NCBI GenBank assembly: GCA_019638275.1
Contig: JAHBUC010000001.1
Coordinates: forward strand, 806,001-870,000
DNA: 64,000 nucleotides
Source of the DNA: Cyclobacteriaceae bacterium
GTDB lineage: Bacteria > Bacteroidota > Bacteroidia > Cytophagales > Cyclobacteriaceae
Direction: 5' to 3'
Positions within the stretch are counted from its first letter, which is position 1. Each line of letters begins with the position of its first letter. Shown here piece after piece: positions 59,343-64,000 of this stretch. Made by a program: the position numbers and the translations under genes. The notes under the pieces were generated by a model. The model saw only the letters and a program-made list of their open reading frames with translations. It did not search any database and was not told the DNA's origin.

Positions 59343-59834
59343 ATGGATAAATACACGATCCCCCCACAAACCCGAATCGGTCATGTACACCTGAAAGTTT
59401 CTGACCTTGATCGTGCCTTGAAATTCTATCGCGATTTATTGGGTTTTGAATTGGTCACCATGTATGGCGATCAGGCTGCGTTTATCTCAGCAGGTGGCTA
59501 TCATCACCACATCGGGCTCAATACCTGGCAAAGCAAAGGTGCGCCACCGGCTTCACCGCAAGGCGTAGGACTTTTCCATACGGCTATTTTATATCCTACA
59601 CGCAAAGATTTGGCTGCTATATTGGATCGCTTGCGTCAACATCATTATCCGCTTACGGGAGCTTCCGATCACGGTGTGTCAGAGGCATTGTACCTGGATG
59701 ATCCGGATGGTAATGGCGTGGAGTTGTATTGGGATAAACCTCGTGATCAATGGCCGCAGAAACCTGATGGTTCAATTGAGATGTACACCAAAGCATTGAA
59801 TTTGAATGACCTGCTCGAAGAGCTAAGCAGATGA
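59343..59834 (+). CDS. VOC family (glyoxalase/extradiol dioxygenase-like) protein
   Basis: This 163-residue VOC-fold protein has RIGHVHLKVSDLDRALKFYR (residues 11-30; His14 or His16 as metal ligand), FISAGGYHHHIGLNTW and GVSEALYLDDPDGNGVELYW (about 116-135; Glu ligand). It resembles the CatE-type catechol 2,3-dioxygenase/glyoxalase subgroup, but the reaction is not known. It overlaps the downstream alpha/beta hydrolase by 4 bp, so the two are coupled. Confidence 0.88.
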   Translation: MDKYTIPPQTRIGHVHLKVSDLDRALKFYRDLLGFELVTMYGDQAAFISAGGYHHHIGLNTWQSKGAPPASPQGVGLFHTAILYPTRKDLAAILDRLRQHHYPLTGASDHGVSEALYLDDPDGNGVELYWDKPRDQWPQKPDGSIEMYTKALNLNDLLEELSR

Positions 59835-60487
59835 AAGCCCATTCATTTAATCTTCACATCTCCGATTCAATCGGCTTTGTTTCTGCTGAGTTGATGCAGC
59901 CGGACAATATGCAAAGCATACTTACACTGGCTCATGGTGCGGGTGCGGGAATGAATCATAAATTTATGATTGAACTTTCGGAAGCACTTGCCGAGGAGGG
60001 CATCGGCACGTTGCGTTTTAATTTTCCATACATGGAACAAAAGAAAAAACGACCCGATGTTCCGGCTGTGGCACATGCTGCTGTTGAAGCGGCCTTGCAA
60101 CAGGTGCATCAATTGTTTCCTGATGTGCCCATCTTTGCTTCCGGAAAATCATTTGGTGGCAGAATGTCTTCGCAATGGCTGGCACTTCAGCCGCACGATT
60201 TTGTAAAGGGCATAATCTTTTTTGGTTTTCCGTTGCACCCTGCAGGTAAACCCGGAACAGAACGAGCCGCGCATTTAAAACAAGTATCTGTGCCTATGTT
60301 GTTTTTGCAAGGCACACGTGATGAGTTGGCTACGTGGCCGCTGATCACTGAAGTTTGTAAAGATTTACCGCGGGCAACGCTTGTTGCATTGGAGCAAGCC
60401 AATCATGCTTTTTATATTCCGAAGAAAAATGCAATACCCATACTCGCATCAGAAACGGCCAGTTGGCTTAAGAAGATAGGTTCGTGA
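59831..60487 (+). CDS. Alpha/beta hydrolase (KANL3/Tex30-like)
   Basis: This 218-residue alpha/beta hydrolase shows [20 protein letters not shown] (about residues 30-49, oxyanion/HGAG loop), [18 protein letters not shown] (about 98-115; nucleophile Ser in GKSFGG), [15 protein letters not shown] (about 157-171; Asp) and QANHAFYIP (about 193-201; His). The GxSxGG nucleophile and HGAG are typical of the KANL3/Tex30-type dienelactone hydrolase subgroup. It is coupled to the VOC gene by a 4-bp overlap. Confidence 0.85.
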   Translation: MKAHSFNLHISDSIGFVSAELMQPDNMQSILTLAHGAGAGMNHKFMIELSEALAEEGIGTLRFNFPYMEQKKKRPDVPAVAHAAVEAALQQVHQLFPDVPIFASGKSFGGRMSSQWLALQPHDFVKGIIFFGFPLHPAGKPGTERAAHLKQVSVPMLFLQGTRDELATWPLITEVCKDLPRATLVALEQANHAFYIPKKNAIPILASETASWLKKIGS

Positions 60488-60495
60488 TTTGCGGC

Positions 60496-61122
60496 TTACT
60501 TTTTATCCTGTTTCAGCGACTTGAAAAACTTCGCCCAGTTAAACACGTTGAGGAAAGGATTCATAACCGGTGCATATCGGTTGTTTTGCGAAGCAGCCCA
60601 TTGATCGAGGTAATAGCGTTGGTTTGCCGGACCATCCATGGGGGTTGTTTTCAGCATCAGGGCCAGCAACTCCTGGTTAAGATTTTTCCGATCAATGTTA
60701 CCATTGTCGGTTGGGATGTTGAGGGCGAGAATAGCCTCTTTAAAAACTTCTTCTGTGGGAAATGCCATTACCTGTACTTCTTTCAGGTAGGTCACATCTT
60801 CAACAAGTTCAATGACCACGGTTAGGTATTCGCTGGTATGTTCGGGCACAATGTAATATTGTCGTTCAAAGCCCACCGCACTTATAACAACACTGTCGCC
60901 AGCCAAAACAGCCATGGAAAAAAATCCTACACCATTTGTAATGGCACCTCTGCCGGCTTTAGGAACGTAAATGTGGGTTCCGGGTAGCTGATAAATATCC
61001 CCGTTTTGATCTTCTGAAAGTACTACACCGGAAAGCTGAATAATTCTACGCTGACTTTGTGCCTGCGATACAAATGATGCGCAAAACAGAAAAAAGGCTG
61101 AAAGAATAATGATGCGCTTCAC
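60496..61122 (-). CDS. CarboxypepD-reg-like secreted protein
   Basis: This 208-residue protein has signal peptide MKRIIILSAFFLFCASFVSQ...AQ. The mature part carries a carboxypeptidase-like regulatory (CNA-B-like) beta domain: QLSGVVLSEDQNGDIYQLPG, THIYVPKAGRGAITNGVGFF, SVVISAVGFERQYYIVPE, followed by a helical C-terminal tail with PTEEVFKEAILALN. It lies 8 bp after the hydrolase stop (convergent). In Bacteroidota such stand-alone proteins are common and uncharacterised. Confidence 0.8.
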   Translation of the reverse strand: MKRIIILSAFFLFCASFVSQAQSQRRIIQLSGVVLSEDQNGDIYQLPGTHIYVPKAGRGAITNGVGFFSMAVLAGDSVVISAVGFERQYYIVPEHTSEYLTVVIELVEDVTYLKEVQVMAFPTEEVFKEAILALNIPTDNGNIDRKNLNQELLALMLKTTPMDGPANQRYYLDQWAASQNNRYAPVMNPFLNVFNWAKFFKSLKQDKK

Positions 61123-61229
61123 AAATGCAGTTTTTTTGATCTTCCCTTGGCTTCAAAAATAAGGATTCACGGTATAACAGCCTAATTTCAATACCTTTGA
61201 GATGATGAACGGTATGCTAAAGTTCTGAC

Positions 61230-61619
61230 ATGCGATTAAAAAATTTTAATCTGGCGCTGGGAACGCAAATTTTCAAGGCTTGTGCCGATGAATCGCGCCT
61301 GCGCATTTTACACCTGATTTTCCAGAATGGCGAAATGTGCATTTCCGACCTGGAACAAATACTGGGTTTTACGCAGGCAAAAACTTCACGCCATCTCATT
61401 TACCTCAAAAATTCGGGTATCCTCTCATACCGCAGGCATAACCATTGGGTGTTTTACCAGGTTAAAGATGAGGTAATGGAGATGCTGAATCAGCTTTTTC
61501 AATTTTTAAAAAAAGATCAACAGCTACAAGCCGATCAACAGGTGTACAATACCATGTTTTCGAATCGCGAACTGGCCATCAATATAGTGCAACTCCAGCC
61601 TGAAGGTTGGATTAAATAA
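61230..61619 (+). CDS. ArsR family transcriptional regulator
   Basis: This 129-residue protein has a winged helix-turn-helix: RILHLIFQNGEMCISDLEQI (about residues 26-45), TQAKTSRHLIYLKNSGILS (about 50-68), YRRHNHWVFYQVKDE (wing). It has a single Cys in the GEMCISDL region and no paired Cys motif, so metal sensing is not obvious. The TACCTTTG at 61192-61199 might be a -7 box. A HAD hydrolase follows 14 bp downstream. Confidence 0.9.
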   Translation: MRLKNFNLALGTQIFKACADESRLRILHLIFQNGEMCISDLEQILGFTQAKTSRHLIYLKNSGILSYRRHNHWVFYQVKDEVMEMLNQLFQFLKKDQQLQADQQVYNTMFSNRELAINIVQLQPEGWIK

Positions 61620-61633
61620 ATTCTGATTTTCTC

Positions 61634-62329
61634 ATGCCAAATTATTCTACTATTTTTTTTGATTTAGATCACACCCTTTGGGATTACGAAACCAATGCCC
61701 GTGAAACGTTGCAGGAGTTATACCAGCATTATCAATTGCAGGAAAAGGGCATTGATGCCTTTGCGCGATTTCACGAAACGTTTCGGGAAGTGAATGCGCA
61801 GCTCTGGCATTTATACGATCATGGAAAAATTACCAGCGAGGTGATCCGCGAAGAGCGCTTTAAAAAAATCCTTCAGCCATTTGGCATTACCGATGATGAT
61901 CTGAATCGTAAACTTTCGGAAGATTACCTGGCCGAATGCCCGAAAAAAGGAAACCTGATGCCCCATGCTATTGAAACATTGGAGTACCTGGCTGGGAGAT
62001 ATGCCTTAACTGTTATTACCAATGGTTTTGAAGATGTGCAGCGCGTAAAGATTACTTCATCGGGTATCGGTTCATTTTTTGATCATGTGATTACGTCTCA
62101 GCGAGCCGGCCACAAAAAGCCCGCTCCGGAAATTTTTCACTTCGCGTTAGCGTTACATGAAGCGACAGCGGATAACACCGTAATGATTGGTGATAACGTG
62201 CTGACCGACATAGCCGGAGCTAAAAATGCTTCGATTGATACGGTATTGTTTAACCCGGAAGGAGTGAAGCATGAGGCAAGTGTTAACCATGAAATACAGA
62301 GTTTAAAGGAGCTTTGTACGCTGCTTTGA
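61634..62329 (+). CDS. HAD hydrolase, YjjG-type 5'-nucleotidase
   Basis: This 231-residue HAD phosphatase has FFDLDHTLWDY (DxDxT, residues 9-19; catalytic Asp), TVITNGFEDVQRVK (about 120-133; motif II Thr) and motif III Lys HKKPAPEIF, then IGDNVLTDIAGAKNASIDTV (about 188-207; motif IV DxxxD). The YjjG/UMPH1-like layout with a helical cap fits a dUMP/dTMP-type nucleotidase. It starts 14 bp after the ArsR gene, and the two probably form an operon. Confidence 0.9.
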   Translation: MPNYSTIFFDLDHTLWDYETNARETLQELYQHYQLQEKGIDAFARFHETFREVNAQLWHLYDHGKITSEVIREERFKKILQPFGITDDDLNRKLSEDYLAECPKKGNLMPHAIETLEYLAGRYALTVITNGFEDVQRVKITSSGIGSFFDHVITSQRAGHKKPAPEIFHFALALHEATADNTVMIGDNVLTDIAGAKNASIDTVLFNPEGVKHEASVNHEIQSLKELCTLL

Positions 62330-62382
62330 TTAACTTTGCCGCCTGTTAAAAACGCATTAGTCTAATTCAAATTCAACCAGTT

Positions 62383-64000
62383 ATGCCTAAAGGATTTTTC
62401 AATGTTCCCGTACCTAAAAATGAGCCTGTTTTATCGTATGCTCCCGGCAGCAAGGAGCGCGAGCTTTTGAAGAAAGCGCTTCAGGAAGCACGTAGTAGCC
62501 AGGTGTTGGATATACCCATGTACATCGGGGGAGAAGAAGTTCGTACGGATAATAAAAAACCGTTAAGCCCTCCGCATGACCATAAGCATATACTCGGTCA
62601 TTTTCATGCTGGTGATAAACAACATGTGGAACAAGCAATAAACGCGGCTTTGGGTGCGAAGGAACTGTGGGCAAATTTAGGCTGGGAGCATCGCGCCAGC
62701 ATCTTTTTAAAAGCGGCCGAATTACTGGCCGGACCATACCGGTATAAAATCAACGCGGCCACCATGCTTGGCCAATCGAAAAATGCCTTTCAGGCAGAGA
62801 TTGATGCTGCCTGTGAGCTGATTGACTTTTTGCGATACAACGTGTACTTCATGAGCCAGATTTATCACGAACAACCCGAGTCATCGGCTGGTATCTGGAA
62901 TCGCATGGAGTATCGTCCGCTGGAAGGATTTGTATTTGCGTTAACGCCATTCAATTTCACAGCCATTGCCGGCAACTTGCCCACCAGTGCTGCCATGATG
63001 GGCAACACGGTGGTGTGGAAACCTGCCAACACACAGATCTATGCTGCGAATGTGATCATGCAGGTATTGAAAGAAGCAGGATTGCCTGATGGCGTTATCA
63101 ATTTGGTGTATGTAAGCGGTCCGGATGCAGGTGATGTAATTTTTAATCATAAAGATTTTGCCGGAATTCACTTTACCGGTAGCACCGGAGTGTTCCAGGG
63201 CATGTGGAAAACCATTGGCAGCAACATTCAGAAGTATAAATCTTATCCGCGTATTGTTGGTGAAACAGGCGGAAAGGATTTTATCATGGTGCATAAAAGT
63301 GCAAACGCGAAGGAAGTGGCCACGGCCATGTCGCGCGGGGCATTTGAGTATCAGGGCCAAAAATGTTCAGCCGCTTCGCGTTGTTACATTCCTTCCAACT
63401 TGTGGAATGATGTAAAGAAATACGTGCTGGAAGATTTGAAAACGTTTAAGATGGGTGGCACCGAGGATTTCGGAAACTTCATCAATGCGGTGATTGACGA
63501 AAAGGCATTTGATTCCATTACCGGTTACATTGAAACCGCGCGTAAGAATCCGATGAACGAAATCATTGCAGGCGGCAAGTATGATAAATCAAAGGGCTAC
63601 TTCATTGAACCCACGATTATTGAAACGAAAGATCCTTCATCCATTACCATGTGTGAAGAAATTTTCGGACCGGTGTTAACCGTATATGTATATCACGAAG
63701 AAAACTTCGAACAAACTCTTGAGTTAGTCGACAGTACTTCGCCTTATGCCTTAACAGGATCCATCTTTTCGAAAGACCGGTATGCTGTTGAGTTGGCTAC
63801 GAAGAAGCTGAGCAACGCAGCCGGTAATTTCTACATCAACGACAAGCCTACCGGTGCCGTGGTTGGTCAGCAGCCGTTTGGAGGTGCCAGGGGTTCGGGT
63901 ACCAACGATAAGGCTGGGGCCAAAGTAAACCTACTACGTTGGGCGTCCATGCGTACTATAAAAGAAACCTTTGTTCCGCCTGTGGATTATCGTTATCCGT
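62383..64000 (+). CDS. pruA: L-glutamate gamma-semialdehyde dehydrogenase (partial, runs off window)
   Basis: The ATG at 62383 opens a frame that runs unbroken to the right edge (539 codons). It is an ALDH4-type enzyme: MPKGFFNVPVPKNEPVLSYA, NRMEYRPLEGFVFALTPFNF (about 171-190), GIHFTGSTGVFQGMW (about 261-275), the catalytic EYQGQKCSAASR (about 324-335; Cys331) and CEEIFGPVLTVYVYHE (about 423-438). It oxidises proline-derived glutamate semialdehyde to glutamate with NAD. Length and end pattern match the 543-residue enzyme, so only a few codons are missing. TAACTTTG (62331-62338) may be its -7 box. Confidence 0.93.
   Translation, partial: MPKGFFNVPVPKNEPVLSYAPGSKERELLKKALQEARSSQVLDIPMYIGGEEVRTDNKKPLSPPHDHKHILGHFHAGDKQHVEQAINAALGAKELWANLGWEHRASIFLKAAELLAGPYRYKINAATMLGQSKNAFQAEIDAACELIDFLRYNVYFMSQIYHEQPESSAGIWNRMEYRPLEGFVFALTPFNFTAIAGNLPTSAAMMGNTVVWKPANTQIYAANVIMQVLKEAGLPDGVINLVYVSGPDAGDVIFNHKDFAGIHFTGSTGVFQGMWKTIGSNIQKYKSYPRIVGETGGKDFIMVHKSANAKEVATAMSRGAFEYQGQKCSAASRCYIPSNLWNDVKKYVLEDLKTFKMGGTEDFGNFINAVIDEKAFDSITGYIETARKNPMNEIIAGGKYDKSKGYFIEPTIIETKDPSSITMCEEIFGPVLTVYVYHEENFEQTLELVDSTSPYALTGSIFSKDRYAVELATKKLSNAAGNFYINDKPTGAVVGQQPFGGARGSGTNDKAGAKVNLLRWASMRTIKETFVPPVDYRYP

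Overview
The window looks like a chromosomal segment from the Bacteroidota, probably order Cytophagales. The signs are two TonB-dependent receptors (one with a carboxypeptidase-like regulatory domain), LytS/LytTR signalling, a DUF3078 protein, paired DUF1080 lipoproteins, a head-GIN (DUF2807) lipoprotein, a tmRNA with a GENNYA-type tag, few Shine-Dalgarno sequences, and promoter-like TTG-N19..21-TAnnTTTG elements. No phage, conjugative module, insertion sequence or CRISPR array is visible.

Layout. 1-3540: redox/stress cluster with two Crp/Fnr regulators (one cut by the window edge), DUF1330, a secreted cyclase-family protein, a flavodoxin-like protein and a RidA protein; a perfect 14-bp palindrome abuts one regulator's start. 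3646-5853: copper P-type ATPase. 6097-8560: AT-rich two-gene island (SIR2-like protein, then DUF262-HNH nuclease), the best candidate for an undescribed anti-phage system, with an attC-like repeat between the genes and a duplicated 61-bp repeat after them. 8856-25616: a GH3 glycosidase with PA14 insert, a frameshifted thioredoxin, lipoproteins and small outer-membrane proteins, a bile-acid/sodium-type symporter, a hexapeptide acyltransferase, a nucleoside phosphorylase, an M16 peptidase, an O-methyltransferase, a LysM lytic transglycosylase and a response regulator.

25713-31211: dnaX, tmRNA, TerC, a 31-residue Lys/Ala-rich histone-like peptide and MmcQ. 31224-37424: a CbbX-like AAA+ ATPase with duplicated N-terminal domains, an AraC regulator fused to an HMA-like domain, and asparagine synthase. 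37696-45192: DUF1080 lipoproteins, a GlcD-type oxidase, an NlpC/P60 protein, a Tat-exported asparaginase-family enzyme and CutC. 45269-55412: TonB receptor with an extra C-terminal domain, LytS/LytTR pair, tRNA-Ala, and two polytopic membrane proteins followed by a second TonB receptor. 55465-64000: a membrane-anchored OsmC protein downstream of a sigma-54 activator with a palindrome between them, tRNA-Pro with the unusual AGG anticodon beside a degenerate tRNA fragment, VOC and hydrolase genes, ArsR, a YjjG-type HAD hydrolase and pruA (incomplete at the right edge).

Spacers carry several families of short palindromic or dispersed repeats, including two MITE-like elements with similar ends and one palindrome array read through inside asnB. 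Functional links are inferred from gene order. No similarity search was run.
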